Source: Thermococcus sp. (GTDB taxonomy: Archaea > Methanobacteriota_B > Thermococci > Thermococcales > Thermococcaceae). Taken from it: DNA of 64,000 bases. The notes beneath the pieces were generated by a model. The model did no database searches. It was not told where the DNA came from and saw only the letters and a program-made list of their open reading frames with translations. The translations under genes were made by a program, and so were the position numbers. The DNA lies in the NCBI GenBank assembly GCA_027074805.1, contig JALTCK010000092.1:21717-85716 (forward strand). Reading direction: 5' to 3'. Positions within the stretch are counted from its first letter, which is position 1. Each line of letters opens with the position of its first letter. This document shows positions 15,877 to 24,935 of the stretch, in pieces.

Positions 15877-17802
15877 TTAAAGCTTCTTTCCAATCCCCAA
15901 ACCGGCTAAGAATGCCACCAGGCCTATGACTGCTAACAAGGCAATTTCGTAGGGGTTGCTGTTTTTCTGGGTCTGTGTTTCGGTAGTCGAGGAAGTTTCA
16001 GGCGAGGGAATCGGAATGTTAGGAATCTCTGTGGAGTTATTTGATGTTACCTTTGGAAGGGGGTGGGTCGAGAGGAAGAGTCCAGCAGTTTCTCTTGCAT
16101 ACTGGTAGAATATCATCGCACTTTCCAGATCCTGGATATTCTGACTCTTTTCAGCGCTCTTCTCGTAACTCTCGGCGAACTCGTAGTACGCCATTGCCAG
16201 GATGGGCTTAATACCACTGGCTTGGGCGATTCCAATGGCAGTCTCTGCTCCCTTCTTCATCTGTGCCAGCTTCTCGGTTAGCACGGTCCAGTTGCTTATA
16301 CCGAGGGTGTCTAAGAAAACCTGCCCCTGAACACGCGCCTCCATTGCCGTAAAGAGTGCAGCTGAGTATTTTCCGTCCTCATAATACTGCTCTGCCTGCT
16401 GGATGCTGTTGGTCAGGTCGCCGGCGGTGTTCCCGTACATGGACTCGATGTAGGTTGCTATCAAGCTTGACTCATCTATGTAATCTCTCGCAGTAGCTTT
16501 TATAACGTCCTCACTTATTACCTCCCCGCTCGCAAACCTCTCTCCGAGTTTTGTCCAGAACACTGCTGTTTTTGCCCTCTCGTAGGCATACGCAGCCTCG
16601 CCTATGGCGTCCCAGTAATCCTGGCTGTAGTAGTACTTCCAGGCACTCTGAAGGGCACTTTTGGCTTGTTCAACCCTCTCCTGAGCGGCTGCAATGGCCT
16701 GAAGCATTGTAATGCCCCTTATAGTAACGTTCGAAGCGATTCTTTCTGAGGAGTTTATTTCGGAGTTGACCTCCTGAAGGAGCTTTTCGACGTCATCTGC
16801 AGTGTTGGTGTTGAGGTACCACTGGACATGCCTTATTATAATCCTGGCTTGGAAGTCCTTGCTTAGTGCGGTGTAGTACATGTCCTCATCCATGGCCTCC
16901 TTTGACTGATTTAGGGTGCCTGCTGCATCGTCTAGGGCTTGTTTGAGTGTTGTATATGTTGTGTAATCCACGTTGCTCTCCTTAAGCTCCTTCGAAACAT
17001 CCTGATAGTACGAGGTGGTGTTCTGGTAGTCCTTTATTGCATCATCCTTCAGGAATGAAGTATCTATTCTCACATAGGTGGGGGCTTGTGGTTTGGGAAG
17101 CTGGTGCCCCGTGAAGTAGTAGACGGCTTGGTATATGTCGCTCACCTCAAGAACCTGAAGTCCCCACCTTTCCTTGGCATACTTAACCACGTCAACCCTT
17201 TCCGTCTGGCTTTTTATCTCAACTATTCCCCCAACTTCCCTCTTCTCTGTCTGCTGGACGTACTGGATTCTCTGTCCCTGTGGTATCAGGAAGAGGTCGA
17301 CCCCGGCTTCGTGAGCCGCCGCTGCCTTTTCGAGTATTCCACCTACAGGCCCTATGGTCCCGTCTGGGTTTATCATACCCGTCATCATGACTTTTGGGTT
17401 GATCTTCCATCCTTCAAGAGCGGCTATTATTCCAACGGTCATGGTCCCGCCAGCGGATGGACCGCCTATTATGGGTGTATCCGCCTTTATTTGGATGAAG
17501 ACGTCGTATTTACTCATGTCTTTTCCAGTAACTTTCCCAGCTATCTGTGCCGCTAGCCTTGCACTCGCTTGCATATCAACCTCTGCTAGGGGCCAGGTCT
17601 CAACGTAGACGTGACCACTTCCGGGGGCGACTGTAATGACGAAGTCCGTTACGACTCCAACCAGCTGGCCACTTGATGTCTTAGACACCGCTGGTGCTTT
17701 TAGGATCACTGTATGCCCTTCGCTAGGGCACTGGGCAGCCGTCGATGGCAGCAAGGGCAGGAGTAGAAGGAGCAGAAGTGCTGCCATGATTTTCTTTCTC
17801 AT
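15877..17802 (-). CDS. Exported Lon-type (S16) serine protease domain protein
   Basis: A 641-aa protein with a signal peptide (residues 1-23), a protease domain of the Lon S16 type and a long helical region with predicted N-glycosylation sequons, ending in one C-terminal transmembrane segment (GLVAFLAGLGIGKKL). The catalytic Ser116 is in GGPSAGGTMTVG and Lys159 in GGILEKAAAAHEAG, the Ser-Lys dyad of Lon. No AAA ATPase domain is present and the domain would sit outside the cell, unlike cytoplasmic or membrane-bound LonB. It is probably an ATP-independent surface protease. It precedes, in the same orientation, a small membrane protein and an HTH regulator. Confidence 0.88.
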   Translation of the reverse strand: MRKKIMAALLLLLLLPLLPSTAAQCPSEGHTVILKAPAVSKTSSGQLVGVVTDFVITVAPGSGHVYVETWPLAEVDMQASARLAAQIAGKVTGKDMSKYDVFIQIKADTPIIGGPSAGGTMTVGIIAALEGWKINPKVMMTGMINPDGTIGPVGGILEKAAAAHEAGVDLFLIPQGQRIQYVQQTEKREVGGIVEIKSQTERVDVVKYAKERWGLQVLEVSDIYQAVYYFTGHQLPKPQAPTYVRIDTSFLKDDAIKDYQNTTSYYQDVSKELKESNVDYTTYTTLKQALDDAAGTLNQSKEAMDEDMYYTALSKDFQARIIIRHVQWYLNTNTADDVEKLLQEVNSEINSSERIASNVTIRGITMLQAIAAAQERVEQAKSALQSAWKYYYSQDYWDAIGEAAYAYERAKTAVFWTKLGERFASGEVISEDVIKATARDYIDESSLIATYIESMYGNTAGDLTNSIQQAEQYYEDGKYSAALFTAMEARVQGQVFLDTLGISNWTVLTEKLAQMKKGAETAIGIAQASGIKPILAMAYYEFAESYEKSAEKSQNIQDLESAMIFYQYARETAGLFLSTHPLPKVTSNNSTEIPNIPIPSPETSSTTETQTQKNSNPYEIALLAVIGLVAFLAGLGIGKKL

Positions 17803-17859
17803 AGCTCACCACCGCTTTTTCGTTTTCGAGGGTTAATAAAGAGTTTGTGGTGCAACCCT

Positions 17860-18120
17860 CTAACGTCTCCAGAGGGCCAGAACAAAGAGAATCAGGAATA
17901 ATACCTCGAGTCCTCCGATAGCTAAGCCCACATCTCTCTCGATCCATTCCGTCAGCTGCAGCAGCTCAACTCCCTTTTTAATCGCTAGGAGAAGGAACGC
18001 AACGAGCAGGTAGAGTGCCGGCCTTAAGTGACTCTTTTTGTACGCTATGAACGAGACTCCTGCAAGTATCAAAGATAGCATCAACACTATGAGTGCGAGG
18101 ACTATTTCCATGCTTATCAT
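17860..18120 (-). CDS. Small membrane protein paired with an HTH regulator
   Basis: An 86-aa protein with three hydrophobic segments (residues 5-27, 34-51, 64-84) and few charged residues. It overlaps the preceding regulator gene by ATGA, so it is made together with that regulator. Such regulator-membrane protein pairs occur widely in archaea. The membrane protein may tether or tune the regulator; this is inference from context only. Confidence 0.8.
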   Translation of the reverse strand: MISMEIVLALIVLMLSLILAGVSFIAYKKSHLRPALYLLVAFLLLAIKKGVELLQLTEWIERDVGLAIGGLEVLFLILFVLALWRR

Positions 18121-18626
18121 TTTTCATCACCTATCCCTGTTAGGAAGTCTATAAGATTGTCGGCAAGGTTCTCCCATATACTCGGTCTGTATTCTTTAAT
18201 CACCCTTGCTATAGTTTCGGGGTCGTAATTCAGGCTGTATATCAAACTCCTTCCCCTCTCCTCCGCGCTAACAATTCCAAGCTTTTTCAGCTCACCCATA
18301 TGGTAGCTCACAGTCGGCTGACTGAGACCGAGGGAAGCCGCTATCTCTCCCTGCGAAAGGGGACCCATCACCAAGAGTAGGAGGATTTTTCTCCGACTCT
18401 CCGTTGAAATGGCTATTAGGAGCTTTTGAGCTTCCTCTTCAAAGCCTTGAGGGAATAGATATCTTCTCTTCCCGACCTTCCTTGAAAATACCTTCCCCTC
18501 CCTTTCCAGCTTTCTAAGGTGGTACTGGAGGTCCCCTATTCCCACACCCAGCTCCCTGGCGAGCCCTCTGAAGGTTATCCCGGGTTTATTCTTTATAGCC
18601 TTGAGTATCTCATTACGCCTCTCCAT
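18117..18626 (-). CDS. Transcriptional regulator with two winged-helix domains
   Basis: A 169-aa protein. The first winged HTH (about residues 5-55) contains ITFRGLARELGVGIGDLQYHLRKLEREG; the second (about 65-135) is ArsR-like, with SQGEIAASLGLSQPTVSYHMGELKKLGIVSAEERGRSLIYSL. No metal-binding cysteines are seen, so it does not look like a metal sensor. It is the first gene of an apparent operon with the small membrane protein and possibly the exported Lon-like protease, which it may control. Confidence 0.87.
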   Translation of the reverse strand: MERRNEILKAIKNKPGITFRGLARELGVGIGDLQYHLRKLEREGKVFSRKVGKRRYLFPQGFEEEAQKLLIAISTESRRKILLLLVMGPLSQGEIAASLGLSQPTVSYHMGELKKLGIVSAEERGRSLIYSLNYDPETIARVIKEYRPSIWENLADNLIDFLTGIGDEK

Positions 18627-18829
18627 TTTTGACCCTTAAACCCTGTGGTTCATTCCTCTATTGAGTATCCTTCACCCCTTTTATTTTCATCGGTTTTTGG
18701 AAGATCAGCCCACGGCTTTTCGATTTTTCTCTCATTTTCGTTTGTATCTTAACATTTCGACGGATATAGATAGTAACATGAAGGGTATCTTTTTATAGTA
18801 AAATGTCCAAAATTTTGTTGGTGTTAATC

Positions 18830-19495
18830 GTGGGGCGCGGGGTAGGTAAGGTTTTGGATGGTTTCCTCCCTGGAGAGTCTGTTCTAGTGGAATATGAGGC
18901 GTATTCCTCCCCAGAGATGCTCTTGGCCCTGCTCCAGAACTATTCGTTAGTTAGGGGTAGGGCTTTGGTGGTGGATGATGTCGTTGACGCGTTCTCTGAG
19001 TACCTGACACGCCTCAGATTGATGGGATTCAATGTTGAGCCAATCCTCAGAGCCTCCGTAATCAAGATCGGAGGTTCCAAGAGGGTCGGGGACGTGAGGG
19101 GAGTCCTCGAGGTTGACAAATACAGACTTGACTTCAAGTACTATGACGTCATATACAAGAACCTGGCCTTCGATGACACGGTGATAAACCCAGTTCTCGG
19201 GATATACAAGCTCTTTGGACTCTTCAGCAGGCACGAGCTCATGAGACTGGTCAGAAACATAGCATCGTATGTGGGCAGAAGGAGTAGGATAGCTTTCTAT
19301 TTTGTAAATGTGGACGTTGTCGAAAGACTCTCTCCTGAAATGCTACCGTTCCTTGAGGAAGTCTCAAGTAGCATACTCCGGTGGGGCCGTGAGGGCAGAA
19401 ACTACAGGCTGGATGTTCTGAAAGCCTGCAATGAAAACATCATCGGCACCCGTGTCGTCATGGAGATGAGGGAAATAATGGAAGGGAAGCTCTGA
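18830..19495 (+). CDS. DUF257 family protein
   Basis: Member of DUF257, a family I know only from Thermococcales. Typical is the segment GESVLVEYEAYSSPEMLLALLQNY, and the overall size of about 220 aa fits a RecA/KaiC-like core without a clear Walker A. Start: the TATA box TTTTTATAG is at 18790-18798, so transcription should begin near 18820. That is too late for the ATG at 18803 and favours the GTG at 18830, which has GGTG upstream. Function unknown. Confidence 0.85.
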   Translation: MGRGVGKVLDGFLPGESVLVEYEAYSSPEMLLALLQNYSLVRGRALVVDDVVDAFSEYLTRLRLMGFNVEPILRASVIKIGGSKRVGDVRGVLEVDKYRLDFKYYDVIYKNLAFDDTVINPVLGIYKLFGLFSRHELMRLVRNIASYVGRRSRIAFYFVNVDVVERLSPEMLPFLEEVSSSILRWGREGRNYRLDVLKACNENIIGTRVVMEMREIMEGKL

Positions 19496-19496
19496 G

Positions 19497-20081
19497 CTAG
19501 ATTTTTTCTAGGAGCTTCTTTCTCTTCTCCTCATACTCCTCTGGGCTTATAACACCCATGTCGTAGAGTTCCTTCAGTTTTTTCAGCTTCTCAAGCGGGT
19601 CTTCCTTCTCTCCCACGGGGGTTTCGTGGTTTATAACGCCCCCCGCAGGTGCCACACGGGTAACGAGTTCCTCGGGCTTTTTCAGAGTCCATTTCTCACT
19701 CGTCAGACCCTTATCAACCTCTATTGTCACTGGTTCTAAAGCTATCGCGTTCAGAGCATCCTTTATGGCGTTTATGGTCTTTCTTGCCTGCTCCTTGTTC
19801 ATCCATCCGAGTCTGAGCCTTATGTTCTCTTCGCCTTTTATTATGAACTCCGAGGAGATTATCCCCAGCTCGACCCTAATCTCCTTGAGCTTCTGGTAGG
19901 GGAGGGCCTTTATCTCGTACCTCCCGAGAACCTTCTCGTCGAGGTAGATTATCCTCCTGTCGGTTACGATTACCCACTTCGGCCTTTCGAGGCTCACCTT
20001 CTTCTTTACCGTGAATAGAACCCTCTCCCCCGGCTCGAGGTGTCTTTTAAGATGCTTTGGGAGTTTGATGTTCTCGCTCAT
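19497..20081 (-). CDS. PH-like and SHOCT domain protein
   Basis: A 194-aa soluble protein. The first 110 residues fit a bacterial-type PH domain (LEPGERVLFTVKKKVSLERPKWVIVTDRRIIYL is the usual beginning). The end, LEKLKKLKELYDMGVISPEEYEEKRKKLLEKI, is a SHOCT motif, a short helical pair found at protein termini. The ATG at 20081 is chosen because GGTGGGAAG lies before it. Role unknown; such proteins often act at membranes or in assemblies. Divergent from the BtpA-like gene. Confidence 0.85.
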   Translation of the reverse strand: MSENIKLPKHLKRHLEPGERVLFTVKKKVSLERPKWVIVTDRRIIYLDEKVLGRYEIKALPYQKLKEIRVELGIISSEFIIKGEENIRLRLGWMNKEQARKTINAIKDALNAIALEPVTIEVDKGLTSEKWTLKKPEELVTRVAPAGGVINHETPVGEKEDPLEKLKKLKELYDMGVISPEEYEEKRKKLLEKI

Positions 20082-20172
20082 CTTCCCACCACTTTTCATT
20101 CAGCGTTCATCCTATATCACTTTTTCCCAAAGCCCTTTAAGAGGAAAGGGTGAAACCAACCTGGTGGTAGTT

Positions 20173-20949
20173 ATGGACTTTGACAAAAAGCCCCTCATCG
20201 GCATGGTTCATCTCAAGCCCCTTCCCGGCTCTTACCTCTACGCCGGTAATTTAGACGGAATCATTGAGTCCTCATTGAGAGATGCTAAAATCCTGGAAAA
20301 AGCGGGCTTCGACGCGATAATGGTCGAAAACTTTGGTGATGTTCCCTTCCCAAAGCACGCTGATAAGACAACAGTTGCCGCTTTCACCGCCGTTGCAAAG
20401 GAAATCCGAAAGGAGGTCAGCCTCCCTCTGGGAATAAATGTTCTCAGGAATGATGGTATTGCCGCTTACTCCATAGCCTATGCCGTAAAGGCAGATTTCA
20501 TCCGGGTCAATGTCCTGAGCGGTGTGGCCTACACTGACCAGGGAGTAATAGAGGGGATAGCCCACGAGCTTGCAAACCTGAGGAAGCTCCTCCCGAGCAG
20601 AATACGGGTCTTTGCCGATGTACACGTTAAACATGCGGTTCATTTCTTCGACTTCGAGGACGCCATAAGGGACACTGTCGAGCGCGGTTTGGCCGATGGT
20701 ATCATTGTAAGTGGAAGGGCAACTGGAAAGCCCGTCGATACCGAAAAACTTGCCCTTGCGAAGAAAATCTCGCCGGTTCCCGTTATAGTAGGCTCAGGAA
20801 CCAGCTACGACAACCTTCCAGAACTCTGGGGGCACGCTGATGGATTCATAATTGGAACTTGGATAAAGCGTGAAGGTAAAGTCGAGAATGAAGTTTCTTT
20901 GGATAGAGCAAGGAAACTGGTCGAATTGGCGAAGAGTCTTCGATCTTGA
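20173..20949 (+). CDS. BtpA/SgcQ family protein
   Basis: A TIM-barrel-type protein of 258 aa beginning MDFDKKPLIGMVHLKPLPGS, the start of the BtpA family. Further family segments are DAIMVENFGDVPF, FIRVNVLSGVAYTDQGVIEG, FADVHVKHA and GIIVSGRATGKPVD. In cyanobacteria BtpA is needed for stable photosystem I, which has no counterpart here; the archaeal function is not known and may be phosphosugar-related. The ATG at 20173 is preceded by GGTGGTAG. Confidence 0.88.
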   Translation: MDFDKKPLIGMVHLKPLPGSYLYAGNLDGIIESSLRDAKILEKAGFDAIMVENFGDVPFPKHADKTTVAAFTAVAKEIRKEVSLPLGINVLRNDGIAAYSIAYAVKADFIRVNVLSGVAYTDQGVIEGIAHELANLRKLLPSRIRVFADVHVKHAVHFFDFEDAIRDTVERGLADGIIVSGRATGKPVDTEKLALAKKISPVPVIVGSGTSYDNLPELWGHADGFIIGTWIKREGKVENEVSLDRARKLVELAKSLRS

Positions 20950-21099
20950 AGAAAATTTTGTTTACAAATTATCACCCGAATTTTCTTTTCCGAAAGTCTT
21001 ATTACCCAAGACTGCGTAATTAGTTGCCATAAAAACGCAAGACCTGTCCCGCTTTTCTTTTCCGCGAGATGGTTTTGCCCGATGTCTGATGGTGATAGC

Positions 21100-21204
21100 A
21101 TGGGTAACCTCTCTTTGAGACTCGATTTTCCATTCGCCCTGGCTTTAGTTGGGTTATTTTGCTCTCTGGAGTTTGGGATCTTAGGAAGGGAAAAGGAGGC
21201 GTAA
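21100..21204 (+). CDS. Possible 34-aa leader/small membrane protein
   Basis: Short frame starting MGNLSLRLDFPFALALVGLF, with one hydrophobic stretch of about 15 residues and a charged tail. GGTGATAGC precedes the ATG. Its stop is four bases before the start of the large exported-protein gene, and the ribosome site of that gene lies inside its last codons, which suggests translational coupling. It could also be a non-coding leader. No family known. Confidence 0.4.
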   Translation: MGNLSLRLDFPFALALVGLFCSLEFGILGREKEA

Positions 21205-21208
21205 TGGT

Positions 21209-23170
21209 ATGGGGTTTTGGCGCGAAAAGATTCTGGCGTTGGGAATTCTTTTTACCCTTTTGGGTACCACCCTCCCGCTGACGTCATCGGAGGTCGCTCC
21301 TTATTTCCCCACCAATGAGGAGCTCTCAGCCATTGGCCTCACTCGGGTTAGTCTCTACAAGTATCAGCATGCCGGGGCCTTTGGGTACCACTACTACTGG
21401 GCCCGCTACGGTTCCTCAAATGGTCCGCCGATGGAGATAGAAATCCAGATGGACGAGTTTGGTGCCATCGGAATCACGGGAAGCTCTTACCTTCCAGGCA
21501 CGAAGTGCACACGCTCTGACAGGCTCTTGGAGTGCACCTACAGCGGGGTTAACGACAGGCCCTGGTCTGACAAAGAGTGGAGGAAATACACACACTTCAG
21601 CACCTACTACGCTGAAGCGGTGATAGGCGGGACGAGCGACGGCAAGGATCCTCCCACCTTCTCGGGAAACGGTGGTGTAGTGGTCAAGGTTACCATCAGG
21701 ATGAGGGCTGTGTACAACGATTCCGATCCATTGCCGGTAGTCGGCAGGGCCCTGCTGAACGTAATCGTTCCCAAGATTGACCCAAACCTCAAACTGGTTC
21801 CCGCTCCAACAACCACCTCCGTAACATCTTCAACCACTCCCCCGAAAGGCAAGCTCACGATAACGGCTCCCGTGGAGGGGCAGAGGTTCACATCCTCAAG
21901 CGGCTTCGGGCTCTTCCTCATCAACGTGAAGGCGAAGTTTTCGGGAAGTAGCGCCAAAGATCTCCACGCGGTGATAACCTCGCCCGACGGGAGGAAGAGC
22001 AGGGTTAGGGTAAGGGGCGACGGCACGATTGAGGGCCTCGTGATAGTTGAGAACCCCGGTCTGAGCGAACCCAAGAAGGGAGCGGTTAAGGTTGAGGTTT
22101 ATGGCACGGTGAATTCCAAGGAGGTGCTCCTCGCGAGCGGAAATGTTGGGATAACTCTAGCGAACGACGAGGAGAAGCCTGGTGACATGATAGACAACGA
22201 CGGTGACGGCCTGGTCGACTGCGACGACCCGGACATAGCTACCTGTGACGAATGTATCTACCAGAAGAAGCTTGAGTGGGCGGAGTCGATAATGAAGCGC
22301 CACTTGGACTATCTTGAGAAAGTCAAGGCCCTCCATCCCGAATATTCTTCCCTCTACAATGCCTACGAGGACGACCTGAGGGCGATCCATGACAGGGACA
22401 TCAAAGACCCTGACAAGATGGTTGAGGAGATGAACGCCTACATGGAAAGGAAGGTCTACGGGAACCAGAGGATAAGAGCCCTCCTCTCGATATTCAAGGA
22501 CGATCCCGAGAAGCGCTATCAGCTGAGGCAGATAGCCGAGAAGTACCGCTACGACCCGATAACACGCGAGGTCAAGATGGAGAATTTCATCTACAAGTAC
22601 GCGAAGGGTGAGGCGGAGAAGGTCGCCGTAACTAACCTGATTCTGACCGGAGTTCTCCAGCCCCCGAAGTGGCTCGTGGGCGGGCAGTACAACTCAGGTG
22701 GAGTCCTCGACTGGTCGAAGTTCGTGGCGGATAACTTCGAGAAGGTCGGCGACGCGGTCAAGCTCAAGGGAGCTGAAAAAGTCAAGTTCTTCACAACCCC
22801 AGCAGGAGTCTACATGGTCGCCCTGGACGCGAAGGCCCTCCTAGATCACGCGGACGACCTTAAGAAGATGAACCTCCCCGACAACGCCAAGGTCTCGATA
22901 ATAGTCCTCGATGGGGCGACGAAGATAGGAAAGCTCCTTGACCCGACTGGCTACTTCGGCAACATGGCGGATGCAACCGTCGGGGCGGTCATCAACCTCA
23001 GGAAGAAGATAGAGGAACGCAACCAGGGCTGGTTCACATGGAACGGCCACGTCCTCCATGAGACGGCCATCCAGGGTATCTACGAGGACTACGAGACCGG
23101 CAAGAAGTTCAAACGCGTCGGCGGTGGCTGGGTCAACATGAACTTCGTGGAGGTGGACGAGAATGGGTAA
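21209..23170 (+). CDS. Large exported protein of unknown function
   Basis: A 653-aa protein with an N-terminal signal segment (residues 8-26). The first 200 residues are beta-rich and contain two cysteines in KCTRSDRLLECTY; a threonine/serine/proline linker follows (TTTSVTSSTTPP), then an immunoglobulin-like region (about 215-320). A short calcium-loop segment DNDGDGLVDCDDPDIATCDEC (written in part) comes next, and a long helical C-terminal half with no clear membrane anchor. The next gene overlaps its end by eight bases. No known fold was recognised for the C-terminal half. Confidence 0.8.
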   Translation: MGFWREKILALGILFTLLGTTLPLTSSEVAPYFPTNEELSAIGLTRVSLYKYQHAGAFGYHYYWARYGSSNGPPMEIEIQMDEFGAIGITGSSYLPGTKCTRSDRLLECTYSGVNDRPWSDKEWRKYTHFSTYYAEAVIGGTSDGKDPPTFSGNGGVVVKVTIRMRAVYNDSDPLPVVGRALLNVIVPKIDPNLKLVPAPTTTSVTSSTTPPKGKLTITAPVEGQRFTSSSGFGLFLINVKAKFSGSSAKDLHAVITSPDGRKSRVRVRGDGTIEGLVIVENPGLSEPKKGAVKVEVYGTVNSKEVLLASGNVGITLANDEEKPGDMIDNDGDGLVDCDDPDIATCDECIYQKKLEWAESIMKRHLDYLEKVKALHPEYSSLYNAYEDDLRAIHDRDIKDPDKMVEEMNAYMERKVYGNQRIRALLSIFKDDPEKRYQLRQIAEKYRYDPITREVKMENFIYKYAKGEAEKVAVTNLILTGVLQPPKWLVGGQYNSGGVLDWSKFVADNFEKVGDAVKLKGAEKVKFFTTPAGVYMVALDAKALLDHADDLKKMNLPDNAKVSIIVLDGATKIGKLLDPTGYFGNMADATVGAVINLRKKIEERNQGWFTWNGHVLHETAIQGIYEDYETGKKFKRVGGGWVNMNFVEVDENG

Positions 23171-24377
23171 GTTCACAGCCCTTTTGCTCATTCTCCTCAT
23201 CCTCGTGGGCCTCTACATCTACCACCTGAACCCCCACATAATAGACGACGTCGTCAAAATAAAGGACGATCTATCGGAAAAGGACCTCTCTGGCGGCACT
23301 TCATCCACTGGCACAACCGCAACAGAAGGGCCGAACCAGTCGGCGCTTAATCCTGGATGGAACGATGTTGACGGAGACGGGACTCCAGACGTTTACGTCG
23401 GCGGCGGCGTTTCAGCTGTTAACGTTAACGGGAGCTACGTTATAACGCGCGATAGAAACGGCGACGGGATGGTTGACGCGATATACATGGACACCACGGG
23501 CGACGGAAGCCTAGATACGGCCTACCTCGACAACGACTACGACGGGAAGACGGACACGTGGGTAACTGAACTGAACGGGGTCAAGAGCTACTCTTGGGAC
23601 ATGGATGGAAACGGGGTCCCTGATGTTTATGACACCAACGGTGACGGGAAGGCAGATGCGTGGGATCTCAACGGTGATGGGATCATAGACGAGAGGGACG
23701 TTGACTACGACGGGAACCCCGATCTTCACGACTACGACTTCGACGGAATATTTGACGAGTTTGAGGGCAGTGTCACGATCTACCCGCCTGAAAACGGGAG
23801 CGAAGCTGAGTTTAAGTGCCCCGACAACAGGGAAGAGGCCTACAGGCTCTACGTTCAGGCCTACAACAACGTGACCAAACTGATGGCCGAGAACCAGTCA
23901 AGTAAAGAGGCCGTGGAGGCCTACGAAATCTACCTGAAGGCAAGGGAGTGCTATGAGTCCTTCTCGACCTCCACGACCTCCTCACCGGGCCAGGTAACCG
24001 GGACGCTCGGGGAAATTCACATGGTAACCCTCGACACCGATGGGGCAATGGCCGTCAGGTTCTCGACCGGCGAGGTCGTGGAGAGCTTCGGTGGAAAAGA
24101 CGTTGACCTCTCCGCCGAACCCTGGTGCGTTGACTATCCGGCCCTGCTCGGCCATTACGTTGACCTCGGTGAGATGAGCTTGGAGGAAGTTACCACAGAT
24201 GACATACCCTATTCGGGCTATCCAAACGACGAGGTGAGCGGTGAGATAAAGGCCGGCCACGTCTACGCCAGCAGGAATACCGACGGGAGCTACACGGTAT
24301 TTGCCCTCGTGAGCCACGAGAAAACCTCTGAATGCTCCCACAAAATCACGATAGAGTACAGGAACGTGGAGGGCTGA
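23163..24377 (+). CDS. Membrane-anchored protein with calcium-binding DxDGDG repeats
   Basis: A 404-aa protein: a transmembrane anchor at residues 4-20, a short spacer, then about ten loops of the DxDGDGxxD kind between roughly residues 65 and 200 (DGDGTPDVY, DRNGDGMVD, DTNGDGKAD, DLNGDGIID). Such loops bind calcium in thrombospondin type 3 and dockerin domains. A helical segment and a second beta-rich domain with cysteines follow, and sequons for N-glycosylation are common. It is likely displayed on the outer face of the membrane beside the preceding protein. Confidence 0.8.
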   Translation: MGKFTALLLILLILVGLYIYHLNPHIIDDVVKIKDDLSEKDLSGGTSSTGTTATEGPNQSALNPGWNDVDGDGTPDVYVGGGVSAVNVNGSYVITRDRNGDGMVDAIYMDTTGDGSLDTAYLDNDYDGKTDTWVTELNGVKSYSWDMDGNGVPDVYDTNGDGKADAWDLNGDGIIDERDVDYDGNPDLHDYDFDGIFDEFEGSVTIYPPENGSEAEFKCPDNREEAYRLYVQAYNNVTKLMAENQSSKEAVEAYEIYLKARECYESFSTSTTSSPGQVTGTLGEIHMVTLDTDGAMAVRFSTGEVVESFGGKDVDLSAEPWCVDYPALLGHYVDLGEMSLEEVTTDDIPYSGYPNDEVSGEIKAGHVYASRNTDGSYTVFALVSHEKTSECSHKITIEYRNVEG

Positions 24378-24379
24378 GG

Positions 24380-24511
24380 ATGGAGGGCGAACCCCTAACC
24401 GGTTTTCACGTCCTCGGCCCCCTCCTCGGGCTTTTTCTGCTTTTGTTAGTCACGCTCCTCTTTCTCTGGGCGGCTTGGAAGCTTGTGAGAAAGATAATTT
24501 CACGGGGGTGA
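24380..24511 (+). CDS. Small membrane protein, 43 aa
   Basis: Begins MEGEPLTGFHVLGPLLGLF and has one long hydrophobic helix (about residues 11-33) followed by a basic tail (KLVRKIISRG). The ATG is two bases after the preceding stop, with GGAGGGCTGAGG upstream, and the stop is four bases before the next start. The arrangement, with a ribosome site and matching spacing on both sides, supports a real gene of the exported-protein operon. Confidence 0.65.
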   Translation: MEGEPLTGFHVLGPLLGLFLLLLVTLLFLWAAWKLVRKIISRG

Positions 24512-24515
24512 GAAA

Positions 24516-24899
24516 ATGGGACTGATAAAGAAGCTCGTCATCGGCTTTTTCCTGCTTCTGCTCATAGGCGTAGCGGGCATCTTCGGCATGCAGTACTACT
24601 ACAACACCTTCTACACCAAGGTTCCGGTCGAGGTCAAGACCGAAACGGTGAACGGGGACGTCTTCTACCTATCTCACGTCCTTCCCGCGGGCAAGTACTA
24701 CATCAACGCGAGCAGTGAAGGGACTGTGGAAAAGATAGTCATACTCGACGAGAACAGCAACGTCCTGACCGAATCGGAAGCCGGTAGCATGATATACGGC
24801 TCGAGCAGGCCTTTCAAGGTCAGGGTTGACTACAAGGCCCCGCTGAACGTTGATTCCTACAAGGTCAGCGTGGGTATCTACAGGCTTGAGAAGAAGTGA
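24516..24899 (+). CDS. Membrane-anchored extracytoplasmic protein, 127 aa
   Basis: One N-terminal transmembrane helix (residues 7-28) and a beta-rich domain of about 95 residues that should lie outside. The domain has no cysteines and one predicted N-glycosylation sequon. GGGGGTGAG precedes the ATG. It is a part of the same operon; function not recognised. Confidence 0.75.
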   Translation: MGLIKKLVIGFFLLLLIGVAGIFGMQYYYNTFYTKVPVEVKTETVNGDVFYLSHVLPAGKYYINASSEGTVEKIVILDENSNVLTESEAGSMIYGSSRPFKVRVDYKAPLNVDSYKVSVGIYRLEKK

Positions 24900-24935
24900 C
24901 CCTTTCGTTTTCCACATGAAAAAGGAGGAATGGAC

